This document shows positions 20,064-28,672 of a stretch of 64,000 nt of DNA, one piece after another. The translations under genes and the position numbers were made by a program. The stretch covers positions 124,001 through 188,000 of the forward strand of contig CAVURD010000012.1 of NCBI GenBank assembly GCA_963743785.1, written 5' to 3'. Each line of letters opens with the position of its first letter. Position 1 is the stretch's first letter. A model generated the notes under the pieces. It was not told the origin of the DNA. It searched no databases and worked only from the letters and a program-made list of their open reading frames with translations. Origin of the DNA: Bog-473 sp963743785 (lineage in GTDB: Bacteria; Actinomycetota; Acidimicrobiia; Acidimicrobiales; RAAP-2).

Positions 20064-20510
20064 ATGGGCGGCAAGGACATGGACCGCTGGCTGGGCGACG
20101 GTGGGATGACCATCATCGGCGTGGTCGGCGGCGCCTTCACCGGGTATGGCGTCGACGGGGAGGACCTCGGCTGGGTGGCCGGCACCTTCACCCCGGAGGA
20201 GCTCGCCTGCAATCCCCACGGGGTGGTCCAGGCCGGTGTCCACGCTCTCCTGCTCGATGCCTGCATGAACTTCGCCATCAACGCCGCCCTCTCCGGCCGC
20301 GATCGCACCAAGGCCACCCTGGAGCTCAAGACCGAGACCATGCGCCCGGCCATGAAGGGAACGACCTATGCCCTGCGCGGCGATGTCGTCCGCATGGCCA
20401 AGCAGGTGGCGTACGGCGAAGCATCGGTGCGGGACGCCGACGGTGGCATCGTCAGTCGAGCCACCGGGACCTTTCTTCTGTATCGCCACCAAGCCACTCC
20501 TCAAGCCTGA
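20064..20510 (+). CDS. Hotdog-fold thioesterase (PaaI-like)
   Basis: 148 residues with a hotdog fold. NPHGVVQAGVHALLLDACM carries the HGG-like catalytic loop (HGVVQAG) and the central helix of PaaI-family acyl-CoA thioesterases. ATG 20064 is the first good start; the next gene overlaps its 3' end. May hydrolyse aryl- or acyl-CoA; the substrate cannot be read from sequence. Confidence 0.82.
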   Translation: MGGKDMDRWLGDGGMTIIGVVGGAFTGYGVDGEDLGWVAGTFTPEELACNPHGVVQAGVHALLLDACMNFAINAALSGRDRTKATLELKTETMRPAMKGTTYALRGDVVRMAKQVAYGEASVRDADGGIVSRATGTFLLYRHQATPQA

Positions 20511-21351
20511 GGTCCCCCGCATCGCCACCGCTCGCCTTCTCGGCGATCCGGTCCTCGGCCCGGGATCCGGGACCTGCGTCGTCTGCTGCGGCCCGTCGGC
20601 CCCCGGCTTCGCCCACTGCTTCGCCTGCCGGACGGTGGCCTACCGCCTCGACCTGCCTCTGGTCCCGGTGCTGCCGGTCCGCCTCTGCGCGGTGCCCGGT
20701 CCGCTCTACACCGCCCTGATGGGGTACAAGGAGTCGCCGGTCGACGTGGCCCGCCAACGCTTCGCCGGCATTGTGGCGGCCCATTTCGCCTCGTACTTCT
20801 GCCGGCATCGGGCGTGCGTGGTGGCGTCACTGGGCGGCGAGGGTGACGTCGTCCTCCCCGTGCCGTCGACCTCGCGCCCCGCCGCTTCGCTCGAACGGGT
20901 GGCGGGGTTGGGTGACCTCGCCGTCAACGCCCTCGGTGGTCCTGGTGGCCCGGCGAGTCCCGGTGGCTCCGGTCGCCCCGGTGGCACTGGTGGCAAAGCC
21001 CGTTGGCTGCCTCGGCTCCTGCGTCGATCGACTGAACCGATCGGGCCCATGCGGCCACACGCCGGGGCCTTCGCCGTGGCGGATCACGCATCCATCCGCG
21101 GGGCCCGGATCATCCTGCTCGACGACACCTACGTCAGCGGCGCCCGAGCCCAGAGCGCGGCGGCGGCGCTCCGCCGGGCCGGCGCCCGGTCGGCCGTGAT
21201 CATCCCGGTCGGCCGGGTCCTCCGGCCTGATCTCGTGGGTGCGCACGCGGCGTATCTGGCCCGGGTGCGTCGCCAGGGGGCCCGGGATGACCGGTGCGGC
21301 CGATGCGTCCCGGTCAGGGGACGGACGGAAGGCCGTAACGAACGCCGGTGA
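20443..21351 (+). CDS. ComF-like phosphoribosyltransferase with N-terminal Zn ribbon
   Basis: An N-terminal zinc ribbon CVVCCGPSAPGFAHCFAC is followed by a type I PRTase domain with the PRPP-binding loop ILLDDTYVSGARAQSAA. That order is typical of ComF/GntX-like proteins linked to DNA uptake or purine-type salvage. A Gly/Pro-rich insertion (about 20934-21000) separates the two halves of the PRTase. Start is uncertain: the open frame begins at 20368, and I choose GTG 20443, which still overlaps the thioesterase gene by 68 bases. The real start may be a rarer codon nearer the ribbon. Its end overlaps the antisense SDR gene. Confidence 0.65.
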   Translation: MASSVEPPGPFFCIATKPLLKPEVPRIATARLLGDPVLGPGSGTCVVCCGPSAPGFAHCFACRTVAYRLDLPLVPVLPVRLCAVPGPLYTALMGYKESPVDVARQRFAGIVAAHFASYFCRHRACVVASLGGEGDVVLPVPSTSRPAASLERVAGLGDLAVNALGGPGGPASPGGSGRPGGTGGKARWLPRLLRRSTEPIGPMRPHAGAFAVADHASIRGARIILLDDTYVSGARAQSAAAALRRAGARSAVIIPVGRVLRPDLVGAHAAYLARVRRQGARDDRCGRCVPVRGRTEGRNERR

Positions 21352-22258
21352 GCTGCTCGGAGATGTCCCACAGACGCGAGGCATCGACGGCGCTCTTGGC
21401 CCGCCGGTTCGGTTGCACCGCTTTGGGTGGCCCGAAGAGCTCGAAGGCGTGGCCCGGCCCGATGAATTCTCCGTTCACCACGTCCGGTGCGGTGGCGGCG
21501 TAGAGCGACGGCAGGGCTCCGGTGGCGGCGGACTGACCCAGGCAGCGTCCGGCGGCGCGGGCCACGGCGGCCCGAACCCTGCCTTCTCCCACCGCCGCGC
21601 CAGTACCGGCCAGGTTGCTGCGGGTCCAGCCCGGATGCGCGGCCAGCGCCATGGCGGGGTGATCCACGGTACCGAGCCGCCGGCTGAGCTCGGCGGTGAA
21701 GAGGAGGTTGGCCAGTTTGGACGACCCGTAGTTGAGCCACGTATTGCGGATGGTCGACCCTGCGACGTCGTCGAAGTCAATGCGACCGGATCGATGCATC
21801 AACGAGCTCACGGTGACCACTCGCGAGTGACCGGACGTCAGGAGCCGGTCGAGCAAGAGGCCGGTCAGGGCGAAGTGCCCCAGGTGATTGGTGGCCATCT
21901 GGAGCTCGAACCCATCGGCGGTCTGACGGTACGGGGTGCCCATGACCCCGGCGTTGTTGATGAGCAGGTCGAGCCGGTCATGCCCATCTCTGAACTGCTC
22001 GGCCGCCCGGCGCACCGACACCAGGTCGGAGAGATCGATCGCCAGCAGCTCGACTGACGCGCCCGGAATGTCCCTCTCCAATGCCGCGCCCGCCCGCCGG
22101 GCTTTTTCCTGGTTCCTACAGGCCAGCACCACGTGGGCCCCATGGCCAGCCAAGCCGCGAGCGGTCTCGAATCCGACGCCGCTGTTGGCGCCGGTGACCA
22201 GCGCCACCGTCCCGCTCAGGTCACCCGTGTCAAGGGTCGACCATGACCGTGGCCTCAC
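21314..22258 (-). CDS. Short-chain dehydrogenase (retinol dehydrogenase-like)
   Basis: 314 residues from GTG 22258. Rossmann nucleotide-binding motif TGANSGVG (22-29), NNAG (101-104), catalytic Ser151 or 152, Tyr177 and Lys181 (YGSSK). The NADP-type RDH/WWOX-like subgroup is suggested by the ACRNQEKA strand after the first helix. Probably reduces or oxidises a lipid or carbonyl compound. Its start is 10 bases downstream of the pirin stop, so the two are likely co-transcribed. Confidence 0.88.
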   Translation of the reverse strand: MRPRSWSTLDTGDLSGTVALVTGANSGVGFETARGLAGHGAHVVLACRNQEKARRAGAALERDIPGASVELLAIDLSDLVSVRRAAEQFRDGHDRLDLLINNAGVMGTPYRQTADGFELQMATNHLGHFALTGLLLDRLLTSGHSRVVTVSSLMHRSGRIDFDDVAGSTIRNTWLNYGSSKLANLLFTAELSRRLGTVDHPAMALAAHPGWTRSNLAGTGAAVGEGRVRAAVARAAGRCLGQSAATGALPSLYAATAPDVVNGEFIGPGHAFELFGPPKAVQPNRRAKSAVDASRLWDISEQLTGVRYGLPSVP

Positions 22259-22267
22259 TCCAGGCGC

Positions 22268-23233
22268 TCAGGCGTGGCCGATGTGGTCGGCCGGAACGGT
22301 CCCGAGGCGTCCCGCCTGGTAGTCCTCGAAGGCCTGGACGATCTCGTCCCGGGTGTTCATGACAAAGGGCCCGTGGGCCACGACCGGCTCGCCGATGGGT
22401 CGGCCGCCCAGGATCAGGACGTCGAGGAGGGGGTGACGCGCCTCTTGGACCTGATCGGCCGAGATCTCGAGGGCGTCCCCCGCACCGTGGACGGTCAGAT
22501 TCCCGGTGTGGATGGGAAGGTGCTCAGCGCCGATGGTCCCACTCCCGGCCAGGACGTAGACCAGCGCGTTGAAATCCCTGGGCCAGGGCAGGAGCAGCTG
22601 CGCTCCCGGGTGCAGCGAGGCGTGGACCAGCGAGATCGGGGTGTGGGTGGACCCCGGGCCACGGTGACCCGCCACGTCGCCGGCGATCACGCGGACCAAA
22701 GCGCCACCGTCGGGGGAGGTCAGCAGCAGGTTGTCCTGAGCCTCGAGGTCCTGGTACCTCGGGTCGACCCACTTCTCCGCCGAGGGCAGGTTCACCCACA
22801 GCTGGATGCCGTGGAAGAGCCCTCCGGTGGCGATCAGCTGTTCGGGCGGTCGCTCGATGTGGAGGATGCCGGCACCCGCCGTCATCCACTGGGTCGAGCC
22901 GTTGGTGATGAGGCCGCCACCACCGATCGAGTCCTGGTGTTGGAAGGTGCCGTCGATCATGTAGGTGACGGTCTCGAAGCCCCGGTGGGGGTGCCACGGG
23001 GTCCCCTTGGGCTCGCCCGGCGCGTATTCGACCTCACCCATCTGGTCCATGTGGACGAACGGGTCGAGGTCGGCCATCGCCACCCCGGCGAAGGCGCGCC
23101 GCACGGGGAACCCCTCGCCCTCGAACCCCGACGGCGCATCGGTGACGGCCACAACGGGTCGCACCCTGGCGTCAGGACCGGGGGCCGCAATACGGTCAAG
23201 GGCCAGGTTGTCGGCAACGCTCACGGCAGGCAC
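22268..23233 (-). CDS. Pirin family protein
   Basis: 321 residues from GTG 23233, with an excellent aaaaggagg six bases upstream. Two cupin domains; the N-terminal metal site is seen as HPHRG (81-85), His125 and Glu127. Bacterial pirins act as quercetinase-like dioxygenases or redox-linked regulators. Upstream of the SDR gene in the same operon; the AKR gene ends 160 bases before its start. Confidence 0.9.
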   Translation of the reverse strand: MPAVSVADNLALDRIAAPGPDARVRPVVAVTDAPSGFEGEGFPVRRAFAGVAMADLDPFVHMDQMGEVEYAPGEPKGTPWHPHRGFETVTYMIDGTFQHQDSIGGGGLITNGSTQWMTAGAGILHIERPPEQLIATGGLFHGIQLWVNLPSAEKWVDPRYQDLEAQDNLLLTSPDGGALVRVIAGDVAGHRGPGSTHTPISLVHASLHPGAQLLLPWPRDFNALVYVLAGSGTIGAEHLPIHTGNLTVHGAGDALEISADQVQEARHPLLDVLILGGRPIGEPVVAHGPFVMNTRDEIVQAFEDYQAGRLGTVPADHIGHA

Positions 23234-23392
23234 CGGAACCTCCTTTTCGATCGATTCATTGAAATCCCTCTGTGCAACACCGGCGGTGCTCGCTCTGTTC
23301 CTTGGCGGCTCGCCGGGCGCATCTCGCCGACCTTGCCGGCGATGGGATTTTCCGAATGGAGTGTCGATGTGGTGGGGAGTGCGTCGCCGAGG

Positions 23393-24253
23393 TCAGGACG
23401 CGTTCAGCCTGGTCACCTGTTCGGGGGAGAGGACCAGGTCGGCCGCCGCCGCCGAGGCCGTGGCTGTGGCCGGGCGGCTGCTCCCCGGAATCGGGATGAC
23501 GCGCGAGCCCTTGGCCAGCATCCAGGCCAGCGTCACCTGCTGCGGCGTGGCCTCCACCTCCGCTGCCACTTCGTTGAAGGCCGGGTGGTCGGTCTCGATA
23601 TGTCCGGACCGACCGATCCCTCCCATGGGGCTCCACGGAATGAAGGCCACGCCGATCTTCTCGCAGTGCTCCAGCTCGTTCTCCGACGAGCGGAAACGAG
23701 GCGAGAACTCGTTCTGCACGCTGACCAGTCGACCGTTGAGGACCTCCTGGGCCTCGTCAATCTGCGCCACCGTGGCGTTGGATATCCCGGCCATCAGAAT
23801 CTTGCCGGCGTCGAGGAGATCGGCCAGGGCGGAGACCGAATCGCCGTAGGGGACCTTTGGGTCCGGACGGTGGTACTGGTACAGGCCGATCGCCTCGACG
23901 CCGAGGGCCTTGAGCGATGCGTCGCAGGCCTGCTTGATGTAGGCGGGATCACCGTGGATGGTCCAACTCCCGTCGCCGGGTCGGCGGTGACCACCCTTGG
24001 TGGCCACCAGCACCTGGTCGGTCGATCCTCCGTAGGTGGCCAGGGCCTTGGCCACCACCCGCTCACCGTGGCCGTGCTCCTCGGTATTCAGCGCGTAGGC
24101 ATCGGCGGTGTCGATGATGGTGACGCCGGCATCGAGCGAGGCGTGAATGGTGGAGATCGCCTGCGTGCGGTCGGGGCGCCCCTCGATCGAAAGCGGCATC
24201 TCTCCCAAGCCGATGGCACTGATGGTCCGGTTGCCGATCTGTCGCTCCTGCAT
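23393..24253 (-). CDS. Aldo/keto reductase
   Basis: 286 residues forming a TIM barrel. The catalytic tetrad is complete: Asp48 and Tyr53 in DTADAY, Lys86 in ATKGG and His128 in YQYHRP. C-terminal IPIPGSSRP is the usual NADPH-binding loop. Reduces aldehydes or ketones. First gene of the AKR-pirin-SDR run on the minus strand. Confidence 0.9.
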   Translation of the reverse strand: MQERQIGNRTISAIGLGEMPLSIEGRPDRTQAISTIHASLDAGVTIIDTADAYALNTEEHGHGERVVAKALATYGGSTDQVLVATKGGHRRPGDGSWTIHGDPAYIKQACDASLKALGVEAIGLYQYHRPDPKVPYGDSVSALADLLDAGKILMAGISNATVAQIDEAQEVLNGRLVSVQNEFSPRFRSSENELEHCEKIGVAFIPWSPMGGIGRSGHIETDHPAFNEVAAEVEATPQQVTLAWMLAKGSRVIPIPGSSRPATATASAAAADLVLSPEQVTRLNAS

Positions 24254-24306
24254 GGTGGTCTGGACCTCCGTTGGATGTGGTCATGGATGTGGCGTTTGAT
24301 GGGTGT

Positions 24307-24342
24307 GACAGTGGTGATGACAGTGGTGATGACAGCGATGTG
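24307..24342. repeat. 12-bp tandem repeat upstream of the aldo/keto reductase gene
   Basis: gacagtggtgat occurs twice in a row (24307-24330) and a degraded third copy follows (24331-24342). It lies about 55 bases upstream of the AKR start, in the 24254-24433 gap where the promoter must be. Could be a regulator-binding site or simple slippage repeat. Confidence 0.55.
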
Positions 24343-24433
24343 CGGATGATGAAAGCAGGCGCCAGCTTGCCACGGGTTCAGCGCCGTTTCCTCGGGGCGG
24401 TGCTCCCGGCGGCCGGCGCCCGCGCACGTCGAG

Positions 24434-26317
24434 TCACACATCGGCCGCCCGCAACCGACGGTCCAGCGCGGCCTCGACGAAGGAGAACGGCTGGTCGGGC
24501 GAGGGCAGCTGTCCCCTCCGGGCCGCTGACATGGCGCTGCACGAGGTCACCACGGCCATATGGGTGAAGGCTTGCGGGGTGTTCCCCAACTGTTCGCCCG
24601 TCGTCGGATCGACCATCTCGGCGTAGAGGCCCACATCGTTGGCCAGCCCGAAGAGCCGCTCGAGCAGCGCCTCAGCCTCGTCCATCCGCCGAGCGTGGGT
24701 CAGCGCATCGAGCAGCCAGAACGAGCACAGGAGGAAGGCCCCTTCGTCTCCGGGCAGGCCGTCGGGCGAGCGGTAGCGATGGACATGACCGCCGTTGTTC
24801 AGGTCGCGCTGGACGACATCGATGGTGGCCAGGACGCGCGGATCGGCGGGCGGCAGGAAGCCGAGGGCGGGGATGAGCAACGCGGCGGCATCGGCCAGAT
24901 TGTGGCCGGCGGCTTGTACGTACCACCCGTCGGGTGAGCCCTCCGACAGCAGCCAGGCGGCCACCGCGTCACGTTCGGCCCGCCACAGTGTCCGATCACC
25001 GGCGAGCTGACCCGCTTCGGCCAAGCGCACCGCCCGATCGAGTGCCATCCAGCAGTTGAGTTTGGAGTGGACGAAGTGACGCGGCGTATCTCGGATCTCC
25101 CAGATGCCCTGATCGGGTCGCCGCCAGTCGCGCACGGCCAGGTCGGCCACCCGACCGAGGAAGCCCGCGTTGTCGACCGTGAGCTCGCCGCCGGCCCGTC
25201 CGAAGAGGTAGCCGGCCTCGAGTAACTGCCCCAGCGAGTCGAGTTGGAGCTGCCCGGCCGCGCCGTTGCCGATCCGCACCGGTGCGGAGTCTCGATGCCC
25301 ACGGAGGTGGCCCAGAGTGAGCTCGGGGAGAAGTCGTTCCCCGGTCACCCGGTACATGATCTGGAGGTCCTCTGGCCGGCCGGCACAGGTTCGTTCCAAC
25401 CAGCCCTTGAAGGCGGCGGCCTCACCGAGATAGCCCAGGAGGGCCAGGGAAGCCAGCGTGAGGGTGGCGTCACGGATCCAGGTGAAGCGGTAGTCCCAGT
25501 TCCGTCCACCGCCGACCCATTCGGGCAGCGACGTCGTCCCGGCGGCCACCACGGCTCCCGTCGGTGCATAGGTGAGCGCCTTGAGCACCAGGGCCGATCG
25601 GTGGACGCGCCGTTGGTGGTCACCGACGTAACTGCATCGAGCCAACCACGCTTCCCAGAAGGAGACCGTCTCGGCCAGCCTGCGCTCCATGTCGGCCCGG
25701 TGATCACCGATGCCGTCGTGCGGTGACCGGCTGACGGCCGGGGTCCACTCGACCTCCATCCACGCCTCGTCACCCGCCGCCAGCTCCCAGCGGGCGGAAA
25801 TGTGCTGCCGGTCGACGTCCAGCCTGCGGCTGGCCCGGACCCACAACGCATCGGGACCGCCGACGATGGCCGCCCCCGTCGACGACAGCGGGGTGAACCG
25901 GGGCAGGACCGTGCCGTACTCGAAGCGCGGCCGGAGGTCGACCATGACCTCTGACCGACCCGAGCGGCACCGCACCCGCCGCAGGACGGAGGCGTGGGCG
26001 TCGACCGCCGTGGGCGTCTCCTCGTCCAACGGTCGAACCGGCATGCAGTCGGTGAGCTCGAGCACTCCGCCCGCCGTCACGAAGGTGGTCTCCAAGACGT
26101 TGGTCGAGGGGAGGTAGGTGCGGCGCACCTCGTGCACGTCGCGCACGGGTCCGGCTGGGGCCACCCGAAAGTGCCCGGCGTCCTCGTCCAGCATTCTGGC
26201 GAAGACCGATGGCGAGTCGAAACGGGGGAAGCAGAGCCAGTCCAGGGAACCGTCCCGGCCGACGAGGGCCAACGAGTGGCAGTCGCCGATCATCCCGTAG
26301 TCGCCGATCCGGTTCAC
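24434..26317 (-). CDS. Glycoside hydrolase family 15 (trehalase/glucoamylase-like)
   Basis: 627 residues. N-terminal beta-sandwich domain (begins MNRIGDYGMIGDCHSLALVG) followed by an (alpha/alpha)6 barrel. The barrel shows GGRNWDYRFTWIRDATLTL, typical of GH15 proteins that in actinobacteria include trehalases. Cytoplasmic, with no signal peptide. Expected to hydrolyse an alpha-glucoside such as trehalose. The start is GTG 26317. Confidence 0.9.
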   Translation of the reverse strand: MNRIGDYGMIGDCHSLALVGRDGSLDWLCFPRFDSPSVFARMLDEDAGHFRVAPAGPVRDVHEVRRTYLPSTNVLETTFVTAGGVLELTDCMPVRPLDEETPTAVDAHASVLRRVRCRSGRSEVMVDLRPRFEYGTVLPRFTPLSSTGAAIVGGPDALWVRASRRLDVDRQHISARWELAAGDEAWMEVEWTPAVSRSPHDGIGDHRADMERRLAETVSFWEAWLARCSYVGDHQRRVHRSALVLKALTYAPTGAVVAAGTTSLPEWVGGGRNWDYRFTWIRDATLTLASLALLGYLGEAAAFKGWLERTCAGRPEDLQIMYRVTGERLLPELTLGHLRGHRDSAPVRIGNGAAGQLQLDSLGQLLEAGYLFGRAGGELTVDNAGFLGRVADLAVRDWRRPDQGIWEIRDTPRHFVHSKLNCWMALDRAVRLAEAGQLAGDRTLWRAERDAVAAWLLSEGSPDGWYVQAAGHNLADAAALLIPALGFLPPADPRVLATIDVVQRDLNNGGHVHRYRSPDGLPGDEGAFLLCSFWLLDALTHARRMDEAEALLERLFGLANDVGLYAEMVDPTTGEQLGNTPQAFTHMAVVTSCSAMSAARRGQLPSPDQPFSFVEAALDRRLRAADV

Positions 26318-26455
26318 GTACCCCCGGTTCTCCTGTCGGTCGCCCTCGAACCTCGCCTCGTGGGTGACAACACCATAGGGACGAACGCCGGGTCTCGCCT
26401 TGGCGCCCTCTCGACACGGCCCGCCTGCGTCAGGCCCGACGGTGATGCAGCGTTG

Positions 26456-27223
26456 TCAACCCGACGAGGCCGACCCAGTCGTGAGGCCGGAGATCGGGAC
26501 CGACGTCGGCGGTTTCGGGGTGTGGACACTCTCGCCCCAACGCGAGAACGTGACAATCTCGCCGGACACCGCTGTGCCGTTCCCGGTGGCCGCCACTGCC
26601 TCGACGGGGAGCCGGGTCCCCTTGGTGGCAATGAAGAGGGACGTCCTCGCCTGTCCGGTAGATCCGGTTCCAGAGACGCTGATGGTCGACTGCCCGTTCA
26701 CCGTCTTCTGCCTCCCCTGCAAGATGGATCCAGCCGGAGTGACCCCGTGCAAGGCCGAGGAAAGCGTCAACCCTGAAATGACCGATGTGAAGCCGCGGTC
26801 GGTGGGCGGGATCGAGATCCACTGACCGGCCAGGGCGGCGGCCATCGATGCCGGCAGCCCGATGTACGAGAGGAGGCCCTGACGGTTGCCGGTGACGTAG
26901 GCCATTCCGTCATCGAGGACGATCGACACCCTCTCCTGTCCAATCGCCACCGTCTCGACGCCGGATTGCAATGCCGAGTCCTCAACAACTTCGCCCGTCT
27001 TGTTCCCGGAGAAGAAGTGGACGGTCACGTGGACAGACCCATGCTGAGTGGCCGACGCGATTGCGGTCTTCAGCAGTTGACTCGCCGAATTTGAGGACGT
27101 CAGTGCTCCCGACGGCTCGGGCAGAGCAGGGCAAGCGGACATACGCATGCGGGAACCAACAGCGAGAACGCCATCCGTCTCGACCACTTGTTCGTCGAGA
27201 GGTTCATGCAGGGGCACGGTCAC
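26456..27223 (-). CDS. Uncharacterised LppX/LprG-like protein without clear signal peptide
   Basis: 255 residues. The C-terminal 200 residues (VTVHFFSGNKTGEVVED, SGVETVAIGQERVSIVLDDG, GQWISIPPTDRGFTS, GTRLPVEAVAAT) look like a secreted lipid-binding or lipoprotein-type beta-rich fold common in this lineage. The start at GTG 27223 gives no signal peptide; in another frame MAFSLLVPACVCPLALPC resembles a signal segment, so an N-terminal frameshift is possible. Function unknown. Confidence 0.6.
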   Translation of the reverse strand: MTVPLHEPLDEQVVETDGVLAVGSRMRMSACPALPEPSGALTSSNSASQLLKTAIASATQHGSVHVTVHFFSGNKTGEVVEDSALQSGVETVAIGQERVSIVLDDGMAYVTGNRQGLLSYIGLPASMAAALAGQWISIPPTDRGFTSVISGLTLSSALHGVTPAGSILQGRQKTVNGQSTISVSGTGSTGQARTSLFIATKGTRLPVEAVAATGNGTAVSGEIVTFSRWGESVHTPKPPTSVPISGLTTGSASSG

Positions 27224-27439
27224 CGCGGCGGGTGTCGCGTACGCGACGGCAGCATGAAGCCCCGGTGAACGACCCCGCGTTCAATCCGGGCTGTTTCCTG
27301 CACCAGGTGATCTGCGTTCTGGGCGTCGGCCCGAAGGGGCGAGTGGTGTCTACCTCGTGTTTCTGCACCGCCGCTCAGGGAGTCACCTCGCCGCCGGCAT
27401 GGGGACGAGAACATTGGAGACGAGGGCGCGCCGCGCCGG

Positions 27440-28159
27440 TTACGAGCGCGACACGCTGGTCGCCGGCGTCCCACAGGAGGTGCAGGTGAGTGCGCCCGAG
27501 CCGAGGGGTGTCCCGCAGTTCATGCAGTAGACGGCCGGTCGATCCAATGAACCGCAGTGGTGAATGGCCACCGCATCACTCGCCCGCTGATTCCCGCACC
27601 AACTGCAGTAGATGATCCGCGACTCTTCGGTCGAGGGAGGGGGCAGTGTTTGGGCCGAGGCCGGGACGGGACGCGCGTGAGCGGGCATCCTGGTGCCAGC
27701 CCCGCTTCCGGGAATGTCCGGCGTCAGGGCCGGAGCGCCGGCCCGGGGCCGGGACGCCACGAACGTGGTCCGGGGATCCTCGAAGCCCAGCGTCTCCCGG
27801 CGCGCCACCGACACCGGCCACGTCGAGAAGGCGAAGATGAGGAAGAACACCCACGTGACAATCACGCTGAGAAAATCGATCACCTCGAGCAATAGGAAGT
27901 TGCCCAGGCTCACGGGCAGGGACACCGTGGCGTTGTTGGCGAGGACGATGGTTCTCACGTCAACCGTGAGCAGGATAAAGGTGAAGAACCACAGACACAC
28001 GGGGGTCAGCGGGACCCATATCCACTTTGGCGAATAGCCGGCCTTGGTGATGATCTTGGCGACGGCGATGAAATTGAGCGCCAGGATGCCCAGGAGTATG
28101 ACGAGGTCGGTGATTCCCCTGGCCGATTGGCCCAGAGTGATCGCCTCAATCGGTCCCAT
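27440..28159 (-). CDS. Membrane protein with C-terminal zinc ribbon
   Basis: 239 residues. Three helices (about 17-35, 48-67, 92-114) form the N-terminal half; a Pro/Ala-rich linker follows, then four Cys pairs: CSWC, an orphan Cys, CMNC and CTSC. The last two pairs fit a zinc-ribbon as in double-zinc-ribbon membrane proteins. Not recognised as a named family. Bases 27224-27439, between it and the gene before, hold nothing recognisable. Confidence 0.65.
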   Translation of the reverse strand: MGPIEAITLGQSARGITDLVILLGILALNFIAVAKIITKAGYSPKWIWVPLTPVCLWFFTFILLTVDVRTIVLANNATVSLPVSLGNFLLLEVIDFLSVIVTWVFFLIFAFSTWPVSVARRETLGFEDPRTTFVASRPRAGAPALTPDIPGSGAGTRMPAHARPVPASAQTLPPPSTEESRIIYCSWCGNQRASDAVAIHHCGSLDRPAVYCMNCGTPLGSGALTCTSCGTPATSVSRS

Positions 28160-28291
28160 CCCACCAGGACGGTAGGCATCCTCCGTCCCTGCACTGTCCC
28201 CAATTCAGCTGGGACGGCGCAGGTACTCGCCAGTGACACCATGTCAGCAACGTCACGGGTACAAATTGACGGTGGAGGGGGAGTGATTGGA

Positions 28292-28498
28292 ATGGGGAGG
28301 CGGACTGGGGAGACGGAGGTCTTCACGGCGACTGCAAGGCGGGAGGGGAATTTCTGGGCGATCACGGTGGATGGCTTGCCAAAGGTGCATTCACATGTGT
28401 GGCAGCTCAATCAGGCTGAACCCATGATTCGCCAGGCAATTGCGTGCAACCTTGACGTGCCGGATTTCACCTTTAACGTCAGGGTCCAGGAGAAGTGA
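28292..28498 (+). CDS. Small HicB-like protein
   Basis: 68 residues from ATG 28292 (GTG 28283 is an in-frame alternative), preceded by ggaggggga. The segment EVFTATARREGNFWAITVDG, followed by a helix and strand ending NVRVQEK, matches the short beta-alpha-beta fold of HicB-type antitoxins. No HicA toxin is beside it, so it may be a solitary HicB-like protein. Function inferred from fold only. Confidence 0.5.
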   Translation: MGRRTGETEVFTATARREGNFWAITVDGLPKVHSHVWQLNQAEPMIRQAIACNLDVPDFTFNVRVQEK

Positions 28499-28604
28499 TG
28501 TGCCGATTGGGTTCCACGTCCTGACCCTCCTAACGGGCACAGCGTTCGGACACGCCCGATCCGGCGGGGTCAACTCCCTTGAATCGTCAAGCTCTGGGAA
28601 TCAG

Positions 28605-28620
28605 TCCCCCCGTGGGGGGA
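28605..28620. terminator. GC hairpin between convergent genes
   Basis: tcccccc (28605-28611) and gggggga (28614-28620) form an inverted repeat with a two-base gap, between the HicB-like gene and the phosphoesterase gene, which are transcribed towards each other. It may terminate both. No T-run is present. Confidence 0.35.
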
Positions 28621-28672
28621 CGGGGACCGGTTGCGATCCGTGATGCCTCATGGCACTCGGGATTGAACAGGA

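Noticed and set aside
22274..24349. A 691-codon plus-strand open frame
   Set aside because: It is antisense to the well-supported pirin and aldo/keto reductase genes, has no family resemblance, and is explained by high GC and third-position bias.
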